From the NCBI GenBank assembly GCA_039183535.1, contig JBCDBO010000006.1, positions 1-64,000 on the forward strand: DNA of 64,000 nucleotides, given 5' to 3'. How positions within the stretch are numbered: the first letter of the stretch is position 1; every line of letters begins with the position of its first letter. The notes beneath the pieces are model-generated. The model saw only the letters and a program-made list of their open reading frames with translations. It was not told where the DNA came from and ran no database searches. Below, in pieces: positions 51,932-60,951 of the stretch. Both the position numbers and the translations under genes were made by a program. This stretch comes from JBCAXA01 sp039183535. Its GTDB lineage: Bacteria > Pseudomonadota > Gammaproteobacteria > Steroidobacterales > Woeseiaceae.

Positions 51932-54254
51932 CGTTCACGGCAGCGTCGGCAGTGCCGTGGCGCACGACAGTGCCGAGCTGCACGTGGCCGGTGCTGCCAT
52001 GTACACCGACGATGTTCCAGAGCCGCGTGGCACTGGCTACGCCGCAATCGGCGTTAGCAGCCATGCGCACGCTCGGGTTGTCGCCATCGACCTTGAGCCG
52101 GTGCTGGCGCTCGACGGCGTCATCGGTGTCATCACCGCAAGCGATATCCCTGGCGAAAACAACTATGGCACGGTAGTAAAAGACGATCCGATCTTGGCCG
52201 ATGGTGTCGTCGAGTATGTTGGCCAACCGCTGTTTGCCGTAGCCGCCAAAAGTGTTGCTATCGCACGCCGCGCCGCACGGCTGGCCAAAGTCGACTACAA
52301 ACCACTTGAGCCGATCCTAACGATTCGCGATGCCGTCGAGCGCGGCGCCAGTGTCCTGCCGAGCGTAACGCTGGCCCGCGGCAATGCCCGCGCCGCGATA
52401 GACCGTGCAGCGCATCGCTTAAAGGGCCGAACCCATGTTGGCGGGCAGGATCAATTTTATCTCGAAGGTCAAATCGCATTGGCATCGCCACGGGAAGGCG
52501 GCGACATGTGGCTCTTGTGCTCGACTCAACACCCAGGTCACGTCCAAGAGCTGGTCGCCGAGTGTCTAGGCCTGACCGCCAAAGATGTCGTTGTTGAATG
52601 CCGCCGCATGGGCGGCGCCTTTGGTGGCAAAGAAAGTCAGCCCGCACTAATCGGATGTATCGCCGCGCTGTTGGCACGCCGCTTTGCGCGGCCGATAAAA
52701 CTGCGACTCGATCGCGATGCCGATATGATCATCACGGGCAAACGGCATGACTTCGATATCGACTATGACGTCGGCTTTGACAGCGACGGTCGTATCGATG
52801 GCATCGAATTCACACTGGCATCGCGCTGTGGAATGTCCGCTGATTTGTCCGGCGCAATCAATGACCGAGCTCTATTTCATGCCGACAACGGATACTTTCT
52901 CGAACACGCGACCCTGCACAGTCACCGCTGCAAAACCAACACGGTTTCGAATACCGCGTTCCGCGGCTTCGGCGGACCACAAGGTATGTTCGCCATTGAG
53001 CATGTCGTAGATGAGATTGCGCGCTACCTCGATCTCGACCCGTTAGCGGTCCGTCGCAATAATTTGTACGGCACCGATACACGCAACGAGACACCGTATG
53101 GGCAAGTAGTCGAAGACAACATACTCGAGCCACTTATTGCCGAGCTCGAAACCAGCTCGGCGTACAGACAACGGCGGCAAGCCATCAGTGACTGGAATGC
53201 AAGCAGTCCGATCTTGAAACGCGGCATCGCACTAACACCAGTCAAATTCGGTATTTCATTTACCGCGACTCACCTTAACCAAGCGGGCGCTCTGATTCAT
53301 ATTTACGCGGACGGCAGCGTACAACTGAATCACGGTGGCACAGAAATGGGTCAGGGTTTATTCACTAAAGTCGCGCAAGTCGTCGCCGAAGAGCTGCAGA
53401 TCGATATCGATCGAATTCGCGTAACGGCATCGGACACGAGTAAAGTACCGAACGCATCGGCAACGGCAGCATCGAGCGGATCCGACCTCAACGGTAAAGC
53501 AGCCGAAGTTGCCGCACGAACCTTGCGGATGCGATTGACCGAATTTGCCGCCCTGCATTACGGCGTCGCCGAATCAGAGGTGCATTTCGAGCGCAATACT
53601 GTGCGTATCGGCGAGCAATCCATTGCGTTCGAGCAATTGGTCGATAAAGCCTATCGGGCGCGGGTATCGCTATCGGCAACCGGCTTTTACAAGACACCGA
53701 AGATTCGCTATGACCGAGAAACTCTGTCAGGTCGACCGTTCTACTACTACGCCTACGGTGCCGCAGTCAGCGAGGTGATCGTAGATACGTTGACCGGCGA
53801 ACACCGCGTTGTGCGCGTCGACATTTTGCACGACTGCGGAGACTCGCTTAACCCAGCGATCGATCTTGGCCAGATCGAAGGCGGCTTCGTCCAGGGCATG
53901 GGCTGGCTCACGACCGAGCAACTGTGGTGGAACGAGGCTGGCGAGCTGAAGACGCATGCGCCATCGACGTACAAAATCCCAACGTCGGTCGACGTTCCGC
54001 ACGATTTTCGGGTGCAGTTTTTCTCAGGCAGTAATCGGGAAGATACGATCTACAGATCCAAAGCGGTTGGGGAACCACCGCTGATGCTTGCGTTGTCGGT
54101 GTTTCATGCCATTCGTGATGCGATTGATCATGCGACACCAAACCGCGGGCCAATCGAATTGCTAGCACCGGCGACACCAGAGGCTGTGCTGCGAGCCTTG
54201 CATCAACAGCAACGCTTAGCGGCACCAACGACACGCACATGGAAAACTGGCTAG
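51903..54254 (+). CDS. xdhB: Xanthine dehydrogenase molybdenum subunit
   Basis: 783 residues from ATG 51903 (GTG 51897 also in frame), overlapping xdhA by 29 bases. Motifs: HVAGAAMYTDDVPEPRGTGY, GQDQFYLEGQIALA, MGGAFGGKESQPALIG, FRGFGGPQGMFAIEH, HGGTEMGQGLFTKV, and the C-terminal GEPPLMLALSVFHAI carrying the catalytic Glu. Binds molybdopterin and carries out the hydroxylation step. Confidence 0.96.
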   Translation: MTTKATPRSDVHGSVGSAVAHDSAELHVAGAAMYTDDVPEPRGTGYAAIGVSSHAHARVVAIDLEPVLALDGVIGVITASDIPGENNYGTVVKDDPILADGVVEYVGQPLFAVAAKSVAIARRAARLAKVDYKPLEPILTIRDAVERGASVLPSVTLARGNARAAIDRAAHRLKGRTHVGGQDQFYLEGQIALASPREGGDMWLLCSTQHPGHVQELVAECLGLTAKDVVVECRRMGGAFGGKESQPALIGCIAALLARRFARPIKLRLDRDADMIITGKRHDFDIDYDVGFDSDGRIDGIEFTLASRCGMSADLSGAINDRALFHADNGYFLEHATLHSHRCKTNTVSNTAFRGFGGPQGMFAIEHVVDEIARYLDLDPLAVRRNNLYGTDTRNETPYGQVVEDNILEPLIAELETSSAYRQRRQAISDWNASSPILKRGIALTPVKFGISFTATHLNQAGALIHIYADGSVQLNHGGTEMGQGLFTKVAQVVAEELQIDIDRIRVTASDTSKVPNASATAASSGSDLNGKAAEVAARTLRMRLTEFAALHYGVAESEVHFERNTVRIGEQSIAFEQLVDKAYRARVSLSATGFYKTPKIRYDRETLSGRPFYYYAYGAAVSEVIVDTLTGEHRVVRVDILHDCGDSLNPAIDLGQIEGGFVQGMGWLTTEQLWWNEAGELKTHAPSTYKIPTSVDVPHDFRVQFFSGSNREDTIYRSKAVGEPPLMLALSVFHAIRDAIDHATPNRGPIELLAPATPEAVLRALHQQQRLAAPTTRTWKTG

Positions 54255-55327
54255 AGCAATTGCATGCCTTGCTCGTGGACCGCGAGCCAGCCATCTTGGT
54301 AACGGTAGCTGCCGTGCGCGGATCAGCGCCACGCGAACCGGGTGCACGAATGATCGTCACCCGTGATCATAGCTATGGCACGATCGGCGGCGGTCAACTC
54401 GAGTTTCGTTGCATCCGTCAGGCGTGCGTCCAACTAGGCGACACCGACAGTGCTGCCAGTCGACAGCAGCGCTTTACGCTCGGTCCCGACTGCGGCCAAT
54501 GTTGCGGCGGCGTAGTCGACGTTTGGTTTGAACGTATCAGCCATGCCGATCTCGATTGGCTGGCACCGGCTCTCGATGCGAGTAAGCACGGCAAAGCGAT
54601 TGGTCGGGTTAGCCTGCGCCAGCCGGAGAACCGAGTTTCGCGGGTAATCACTGCGGCCGAAACCGTGGTGTTCAGCAGCGGGGACTTTGCGGCACATCGG
54701 CCTTATCGCGACGCGGCTGCAGCGCTGGTGCGCAAGAGTGCAACGACGCGGGCCGATGTAATCGCGCTAAACGAGACGATGCGGATGCCGGTATTGGTCG
54801 ATTGCACGGCGGCGTCACAGTGGACAATCGCTATCTTCGGCGCAGGTCACGTCGGTACCGCTGTTGGTGATGCGTTACGGTTGCTACCGGCGACCAGTTG
54901 CGTCATTGATACTCGACCTGAGCAAATCAATCGTGTACGTGCGCGCGGCATCAGCACGAAACTGACCGATAACCCGTTGACGGCGCTGGACCGGCTGCCG
55001 GATGGCGCAGATATTGTCGTCATGACACACGATCACGGGCTCGACTATCGATTGATCGAAAAAGCGCTGGCAGCTCGGCGGTTTGGCTACGTCGGCCTCA
55101 TCGGTTCACGCAGTAAACGGCGGCGCTTCGAAAAGCGCTTGCGCCAGGCGGGCCTTACCGATGCAAATCTGGCAGCGCTAACCTGCCCGATTGGAATCGC
55201 ATCGATCGACGGCAAACAACCGTTCGAGATTGCGATAGCACTCAGCGCCGAACTCATCGCTCGGCGACAAGCATCGCTCGTTGACGTCCAAGACGACCAG
55301 CAAAGCGGCGACGAGCGCCTAGCTTAG
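54239..55327 (+). CDS. xdhC: XDH maturation factor XdhC
   Basis: 362 residues. ATG 54239 lies within the end of xdhB (16-base overlap). N-terminal XdhC domain (VAAVRGSAPREPGARMIV and YGTIGGGQLEFRCI), a Cys-rich GPDCGQCCGGVVDVWFE, and a C-terminal Rossmann domain (WTIAIFGAGHVGTAVGDALR). XdhC sulfurates and delivers the molybdenum cofactor to XdhB. Needed for active enzyme; not catalytic in purine breakdown. Confidence 0.95.
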   Translation: MENWLEQLHALLVDREPAILVTVAAVRGSAPREPGARMIVTRDHSYGTIGGGQLEFRCIRQACVQLGDTDSAASRQQRFTLGPDCGQCCGGVVDVWFERISHADLDWLAPALDASKHGKAIGRVSLRQPENRVSRVITAAETVVFSSGDFAAHRPYRDAAAALVRKSATTRADVIALNETMRMPVLVDCTAASQWTIAIFGAGHVGTAVGDALRLLPATSCVIDTRPEQINRVRARGISTKLTDNPLTALDRLPDGADIVVMTHDHGLDYRLIEKALAARRFGYVGLIGSRSKRRRFEKRLRQAGLTDANLAALTCPIGIASIDGKQPFEIAIALSAELIARRQASLVDVQDDQQSGDERLA

Positions 55328-55348
55328 GCGCGAAGGAACGCAATTCAC

Positions 55349-56551
55349 GTGGAAGCGCATATTGTTGAATGGCTCTCCTTGCTCGGGCGCTGGCTACATC
55401 TAATTGTCGGGATAGCGTGGATAGGGTCATCGCTCTATTTCATTTGGCTGGACAATCATCTCATCGCTCCTGTCGATACGCAGGCCGCCAAGCGCGGCGT
55501 ATCGGGCGAGTTGTGGTCGGTACACGGTGGTGGCTTTTACCACGCACAAAAATACGGCGTTGCCCCACCCGAGCTACCACCGACACTGCATTGGTTCAAA
55601 TGGGAAGCCTATTCGACGTGGCTGTCAGGTATGTTCCTGCTCGGCATCGTCTACTGGTATGGCGCTGAAATCTATTTGATCGACCCGGCAATCGCCGAGC
55701 TATCGCAAGTTGAAGCGATTGCTGTAAGCATCGCCACTTTGCTGATCGGCTGGGTCGGCTACGACCTGCTGTGTCGATCACCGCTCGCCAAGAACGACAT
55801 GCTACTCACTGCTCTGCTTGCTGTATTGCTAGGTGCAGCAGCCTGGGGCTTATGCCAGTGGTTTAGTGGTCGCGGTGCTTACATTCACTTCGGCGCGTTG
55901 ATCGGCACTGTCATGGTCGGCAATGTATTTTTTGTCATCATTCCCGGTCAACGAAGGTTGGTTGCAGCCATCGCCGCTCAACAATCGCCGAATGCCGCAG
56001 ATGGACTAAAAGCGAAGCAACGTTCAGTCCACAACACATACCTTACGCTGCCGGTGCTGTTCGTCATGATCAGCAACCATTACGCGATGACTTACGGGCA
56101 CCGCTGGAATTGGCTCATTCTTATCGGCATGACGATCGCGGGTGCATTGATCCGGGTTTGGTTTGTCGCTCGCCATAAGGGTCGGGCATCGCCATTTCCG
56201 CTGGTGGTCGCGCTGGTTATATTGGCGGCCATTGTCTGGGTAACTCGACCGGTTGCCGTGGCGACAGCAAGCAATACGGACGTTAGCGACGCCACATTTG
56301 ACGATGTGTTTGTCGTCGTACAAAGCCGCTGCACGAGTTGTCACGCGCGCGAACCGAGCTACCCTGGCTTCGTCGCTCCGCCGGCTGGCGTAGTCCTTGA
56401 GACACCCGCCGAAGTCAAAATGCAAGCGGCTCGGATCCACGAACAGAGCGTTGTCACACGCGCGATGCCGGTCGGTAACCTGACCGGTATGCTGGATAGC
56501 GAACGTGCATTGATTGACGCGTGGTATCGTGGCGGTGCAAGCGGCAACTGA
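55349..56551 (+). CDS. puuD: Urate hydroxylase PuuD, membrane form with cytochrome c domain
   Basis: 400 residues from GTG 55349. About eight membrane segments in the first 310 residues, starting with WLSLLGRWLHLIVGIAWIGS, a conserved region including WSVHGGGFYHAQKYGVAPPE and a HRWNWLILIGMTIAG stretch. The C-terminal c-type domain has CTSCH at 328-332. PuuD oxidises urate to 5-hydroxyisourate in the membrane and passes electrons through the heme to the respiratory chain rather than to oxygen, avoiding peroxide. This replaces uricase; no soluble uricase gene is in the cluster. Confidence 0.94.
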   Translation: MEAHIVEWLSLLGRWLHLIVGIAWIGSSLYFIWLDNHLIAPVDTQAAKRGVSGELWSVHGGGFYHAQKYGVAPPELPPTLHWFKWEAYSTWLSGMFLLGIVYWYGAEIYLIDPAIAELSQVEAIAVSIATLLIGWVGYDLLCRSPLAKNDMLLTALLAVLLGAAAWGLCQWFSGRGAYIHFGALIGTVMVGNVFFVIIPGQRRLVAAIAAQQSPNAADGLKAKQRSVHNTYLTLPVLFVMISNHYAMTYGHRWNWLILIGMTIAGALIRVWFVARHKGRASPFPLVVALVILAAIVWVTRPVAVATASNTDVSDATFDDVFVVVQSRCTSCHAREPSYPGFVAPPAGVVLETPAEVKMQAARIHEQSVVTRAMPVGNLTGMLDSERALIDAWYRGGASGN

Positions 56552-56573
56552 GTAGATCTGATAACCACGTGTA

Positions 56574-57494
56574 ATGGTGGATAGCGCATACCCAAGAGAT
56601 TTGGTTGGTTACGGCTGCCGACCGCCCGCTACTCAGTGGCCCGGCGGCGCACGGGTGGCATTGCAGTTTGTTATCAACTACGAAGAGGGTGGCGAGAACT
56701 GCGTACTGCACGGTGATCAAGCGTCAGAAGCATTCTTGTCGGAAATCGTTGGCGCCCAGCCGATTGCTGCACGGCATATGAATATGGAGTCGCTCTACGA
56801 GTACGGGTCCCGGGTCGGCTTTTGGCGTCTGCACAGGCTGTTCACGGAACGACAGATTCCGGTAACCGTGTTCGCCGTCGCGATGGCGCTTGAGCGCAAC
56901 CCTGTCGTGGTGGATGCGATGTTGTCGGCCGATTGGGAAATCGCGAGTCACGGCTATCGCTGGATCGACTACCAGTCTGTTCCTGAGCCGATCGAGCGGG
57001 AGCACCTGCAACAGGCGGTAGAAATCCACCAACGCTTAACGGGCTCGCCGCCACGCGGTTGGTATCTCGGTCGGTGCAGTCCGAACAGCCATCGTTTGGC
57101 GGCCGAATACGGTGACTTCGACTACAACGCAGACAGTTACGCCGACGAAATTCCTTATTGGGATTTGCGCTTCGAACGAGCGCAATTGATGGTGCCATAC
57201 ACGTTGGACGCGAATGACATGCGTTTCGCAACGCCGCAAGGGTTCAATAGCGGTGAGCAGTTTTTTGGCTACTTGAAAGACTCGCTGGACATGCTGCACA
57301 GCGAGGGCGAACGCCAGCCGCGAATGATGTCCGTCGGTTTGCACTGCCGACTGGTCGGTCGCCCAGGACGAGCGGCCGCGCTCGCCCGATTTCTCGATTA
57401 CGCGATGCGTAAATCCGGCGTCTGGATAACTCGTCGTATCGATATTGCTAAGCACTGGCGACGAAACCACCCGGTGGAAGGAGAGAGTCGGTGA
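56574..57494 (+). CDS. puuE: Allantoinase PuuE (polysaccharide-deacetylase type)
   Basis: 306 residues. Clear family marks: YPRDLVGYGCRPPATQWPGG, VINYEEGGENCVLHGD, the HGYRWIDYQ His region, NSHRLAAEYGDFDYNADSY and a C-terminal GLHCRLVGRPGRAAALARFL. The fold is that of polysaccharide deacetylases, but these members hydrolyse allantoin to allantoate without metal. Not a sugar deacetylase. Overlaps the next gene (GTGA). Confidence 0.93.
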   Translation: MVDSAYPRDLVGYGCRPPATQWPGGARVALQFVINYEEGGENCVLHGDQASEAFLSEIVGAQPIAARHMNMESLYEYGSRVGFWRLHRLFTERQIPVTVFAVAMALERNPVVVDAMLSADWEIASHGYRWIDYQSVPEPIEREHLQQAVEIHQRLTGSPPRGWYLGRCSPNSHRLAAEYGDFDYNADSYADEIPYWDLRFERAQLMVPYTLDANDMRFATPQGFNSGEQFFGYLKDSLDMLHSEGERQPRMMSVGLHCRLVGRPGRAAALARFLDYAMRKSGVWITRRIDIAKHWRRNHPVEGESR

Positions 57495-59083
57495 GCGAGC
57501 AGCCCAACACACGCTTTGCCGATGCGCCAGGTCAGTTGTCGGAGGACGAGTTTGTCGAGCGTTTCGGCGGAATCTATGAACACTCGCCATGGATCGCCGC
57601 GGAGACGTGGCGCTCGGGCCTCGACGCGCGCCACGATACCGTTGACGGCCTTGCTCAGGCCATGGCTAGGACACTCGACCAAGCTAGTGATGCGCAGAAA
57701 ACGGCGCTGATCAACTCGCACCCGGATTTAGCGGGTCGCGCCGCCGTGCGCGGTGAGTTGACCCGTGCATCGACCGCCGAACAAACCAGTGCGGGTATCG
57801 ATCAATGCTCACCCGATGAGTTCGCGCGCTTTCAACAATTAAACGCCGCGTACAAAGCTCGCTTTGGATTTACCTTCATCATGGCGGTCAAGGGCTCGAA
57901 CCGCTTCGCAATCCTAAACGCATTCGAAGAGCGACTGGAGAACGACCCGTCGGAAGAATTCGACACGGCCATCCGCGAGATTCATAAAATCGCACTGTTT
58001 CGCTTACTCGACATTGCTGGTGCGCCGGACGATGCAGACGAGAGCAACGAAGTCGGAGGCGTCGTTCGACGAGACCGAAACCCTTTTCTGCAGTGGATTG
58101 ATCTCGCCCAGCCGCGGCTGGGCTCCAGCGTCGTGTTTGCCACAGACGATTTCTTCGCCGATAAAGCCCGTCTGATCGCGCCGCAGGAACCGGTTTGGCG
58201 AGAGGGCGAATACGACGCCAATGGTAAATGGATGGACGGCTGGGAGAGCCGTCGGAAACGTACCGAGGGTCACGACTACGCGATCATCAAACTCGGTGTA
58301 CCCGGCGTTCTGCGAGGCTTCGATATCGACACACGTTTCTTTACCGGCAACTACCCACCAGAGGCCGCCATCGACGGTTGTGTTTGCGCCGAAACGATAC
58401 CGCCACCCGATACGGTGTGGGACAGCATTGTTGATCGTATTGGGCTGGTCGGCGATTCGCATCATTATGTAGCTGCCGATGCCGATAACAATGACATCGA
58501 ATACACGCATGTCCGTTTACACATCTACCCGGATGGCGGTGTCGCCCGGCTGCGCGTATACGGGGAGATTCGGCCAGATTGGTCACAAATCGGTAACTCT
58601 GAGCTTATCGACCTCGCTGCGTTAACGAACGGCGGCAAAGCGCTTATTTGTAACGACGAGCACTTCGGCAGTATGCGCAATCTGAATGCGCCCGGAAACG
58701 CAGTGAACATGGGCGACGGCTGGGAAACGGCACGACGTCGGGAGCCGGGCAATGATTGGGTGATCCTAGCGCTCGGCCATCCGGGCTTTATCCGTACGAT
58801 CCATATCGACACCTCCCACTTTAAAGGTAACTTTCCCGATCATGTCGTGATTCAAGCGGTTCGAACAACAGCAAGCTACCCGCCGGATCTTGCTATTCAG
58901 TCAATCGATTGGCCGCAACTGTTGCCGTCGGTGAAATTGAGCGCTGATCGCTTGCATGAGTTTGTTTCAGAAGTCGACGATATCGGCCCGGTCAGCCATA
59001 TTCGGATCAATATCTTTCCAGACGGTGGCCTAGCGCGGGTACGTCTGTTCGGTGTGTTAGCACGAGACTCGAGCGATTCGTGA
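57491..59083 (+). CDS. Fused OHCU decarboxylase-allantoicase
   Basis: 530 residues from GTG 57491, overlapping puuE. Residues 1-180 are an OHCU decarboxylase (UraD-like): FVERFGGIYEHSPWIAAETW, NSHPDLAGRAAVRG with the catalytic His and a Glu in EQTSAGIDQCSPDEF, then GFTFIMAVKGSNR. From about 190 to the end are the two allantoicase repeats (IDLAQPRLGSSVVFATDDFF, HDYAIIKLGVPGVLRGFDID; then IDLAALTNGGKALICNDEHF and NDWVILALGHPGFIRTIHID). One protein therefore makes allantoin from OHCU and splits allantoate to ureidoglycolate and urea. These steps are not consecutive (allantoinase acts between). Confidence 0.92.
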   Translation: MSEQPNTRFADAPGQLSEDEFVERFGGIYEHSPWIAAETWRSGLDARHDTVDGLAQAMARTLDQASDAQKTALINSHPDLAGRAAVRGELTRASTAEQTSAGIDQCSPDEFARFQQLNAAYKARFGFTFIMAVKGSNRFAILNAFEERLENDPSEEFDTAIREIHKIALFRLLDIAGAPDDADESNEVGGVVRRDRNPFLQWIDLAQPRLGSSVVFATDDFFADKARLIAPQEPVWREGEYDANGKWMDGWESRRKRTEGHDYAIIKLGVPGVLRGFDIDTRFFTGNYPPEAAIDGCVCAETIPPPDTVWDSIVDRIGLVGDSHHYVAADADNNDIEYTHVRLHIYPDGGVARLRVYGEIRPDWSQIGNSELIDLAALTNGGKALICNDEHFGSMRNLNAPGNAVNMGDGWETARRREPGNDWVILALGHPGFIRTIHIDTSHFKGNFPDHVVIQAVRTTASYPPDLAIQSIDWPQLLPSVKLSADRLHEFVSEVDDIGPVSHIRINIFPDGGLARVRLFGVLARDSSDS

Positions 59084-59589
59084 GCGCGATTGTGCTAACG
59101 CCAGAGCCGCTGACCGCCAGCGAATTCGCACCATTCGGCAGCGTTCTTGAGGAAGATCGAACTGAGCCGCTCGAGATAAACGACGCTCGCTTCGACCGAT
59201 TTAGCAATCTCGCCGAGATCGAAATTCGTGGCAAGGACAGTTTCGTCAATACGAGCATCATGCGGTGCCGTACGGCGACTGAGTTGCCGCTGACGATCGA
59301 TACGTTGGAACGGCACCCGCTCGGCTCGCAAGCGTTCATGCCGCTGCAGACCGAACCGTTGTATATCGTCGTAGCACCGCCTGGCGCTACACCGGAAGGG
59401 CAGCGAGCGCGAGCGTTTGTCAGTAACGGTCGCCAAGGGATTAATTACGCGTGCGGTGTCTGGCACTTACCGCTGATAGCAACGTCGGTTGGGCAGCGCT
59501 TCTTTGTTGTCGATTGCGGTAACGACGCCAATTGCGATGTGGCCCGCGTCACGCCTCTGATACTCCGTAAAGCAGAGTCGGCAACGTGA
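59080..59589 (+). CDS. allA: Ureidoglycolate lyase
   Basis: 169 residues from GTG 59080, overlapping the fusion gene. Family marks: LTASEFAPFGSVLEED, an ERHPLGSQAFMPLQTEP region with the zinc/substrate His, and INYACGVWHLPLIATS, where the WH pair belongs to the active site. Releases glyoxylate and urea from ureidoglycolate; the urea goes to the urease encoded to the left. Confidence 0.9.
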   Translation: MSAIVLTPEPLTASEFAPFGSVLEEDRTEPLEINDARFDRFSNLAEIEIRGKDSFVNTSIMRCRTATELPLTIDTLERHPLGSQAFMPLQTEPLYIVVAPPGATPEGQRARAFVSNGRQGINYACGVWHLPLIATSVGQRFFVVDCGNDANCDVARVTPLILRKAESAT

Positions 59590-60899
59590 ATCGCGTCATC
59601 CGCGGACGCATTGCCCATTGTGTAGACCGACCCAACGCGAACGGCGGCGTCGAGTACTTCGATGATGGTGCCTTGCTCATCGACAACGGCATTATTCGGG
59701 CGTGTGGTCCGTACGAACAGGTGGTTCCGCGCGAGTCAGAGCTAGAACTGATTGACTGTGCTGGACGACTTATCGTGCCGGGTTTTGTCGATTGCCATAT
59801 TCACTATCCGCAGACCGATATTGTTGCGTCGTTCGGTAAACAGCTACTGACCTGGCTGGAGACGTATACGTTCCCGGAAGAGGCACGGTTTGCCGACTTG
59901 GCACACGCTGAAAACACGGCCGCGTTTTTTATCGATGAACTGCTGCGCAACGGCACGACCACAGCGCTGGTTTTCGCAACGGTTCATCCAGGCTCGGTCG
60001 ACGCCATATTTGCCGCAGCAGCGCGGTACAACATGCGCTTGGCCGCAGGCAAAGTCCTTATGGACCGACATTGCCCAGAAAATTTACGCGATAACGCTGA
60101 TACCGCTTACACGGACAGTCGTGCACTCATCGAGCGCTGGCACGGCACCGGCAGGGCCGTGTATGCCGTGACTCCGCGCTTCGCTGTGACCAGTACGCCA
60201 GCACAACTCGATGCGGCTGCGCGATTGCTCGATGAATATCCAGGCACCTTATTGCACACGCACTTGGCTGAAAATCACGACGAGATTGCCTGGATTGCTG
60301 AGTTGTATCCCAGATCGCGAAGCTACCTCGATGTGTACGAACAGCACCGGCTCGTCCGTCCAACCAGTGTTTTCGCGCACGGTATTCACCTTGACGAGAC
60401 AGACCGCCACCGACTGGCTGCGAACGGCAGCGCGATTGCATTTTGCCCAACATCTAATTTATTTTTGGGCAGCGGTCTGTTCGACCGAGAAGCGGCTTTG
60501 GCAGCCGCCATCGACGTCGGTCTCGGAACCGATATCGGCGGTGGTACGAGCTTTAGCTTGATCCGAACTCTGTCGGAAGCCTACAAAGTCCTGCAGATGA
60601 AGTCGCAGAACCTCGATAGTCTTGATGCGCTGTATCTAGCAACGCTGGCAGGTGCTAAGGCGCTTTCCATGGACGAGAACATCGGCAACTTTGCGGTCGG
60701 TAAGGAAGCGGACTTTGTTGTACTCAACAGCACTGCCACGCCGCTAATCGCCCGCCGATTGGCCCGTGTCAACACGCTCGATGACGAACTGTTCGTCCAT
60801 TGGATTCTGGGCGACGATCGCTCCGTCGCAGCGACGTTTGTCGCCGGCGAATGCTGCCATCAGACTGACGCCTTAGTGCCTGCAACCATTAAAGCCTAG
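59586..60899 (+). CDS. guaD: Guanine deaminase
   Basis: 437 residues from GTG 59586, overlapping the preceding gene. Amidohydrolase-family metal ligands: VDCHIHYPQTDIVASFGKQL, THLAENHDEI, FAHGIHLDETD and LGTDIGGGTSFS. The PQTD after HIH and the GKQLLTWLETYTFPEE run mark guanine deaminase. Converts guanine to xanthine, feeding xanthine dehydrogenase. Last gene of the operon. Confidence 0.95.
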   Translation: MNRVIRGRIAHCVDRPNANGGVEYFDDGALLIDNGIIRACGPYEQVVPRESELELIDCAGRLIVPGFVDCHIHYPQTDIVASFGKQLLTWLETYTFPEEARFADLAHAENTAAFFIDELLRNGTTTALVFATVHPGSVDAIFAAAARYNMRLAAGKVLMDRHCPENLRDNADTAYTDSRALIERWHGTGRAVYAVTPRFAVTSTPAQLDAAARLLDEYPGTLLHTHLAENHDEIAWIAELYPRSRSYLDVYEQHRLVRPTSVFAHGIHLDETDRHRLAANGSAIAFCPTSNLFLGSGLFDREAALAAAIDVGLGTDIGGGTSFSLIRTLSEAYKVLQMKSQNLDSLDALYLATLAGAKALSMDENIGNFAVGKEADFVVLNSTATPLIARRLARVNTLDDELFVHWILGDDRSVAATFVAGECCHQTDALVPATIKA

Positions 60900-60951
60900 C
60901 GGCAATTCGCCGATACGTAGGGGACCGTCCGGGAATCCTCAAGCATTTCGT

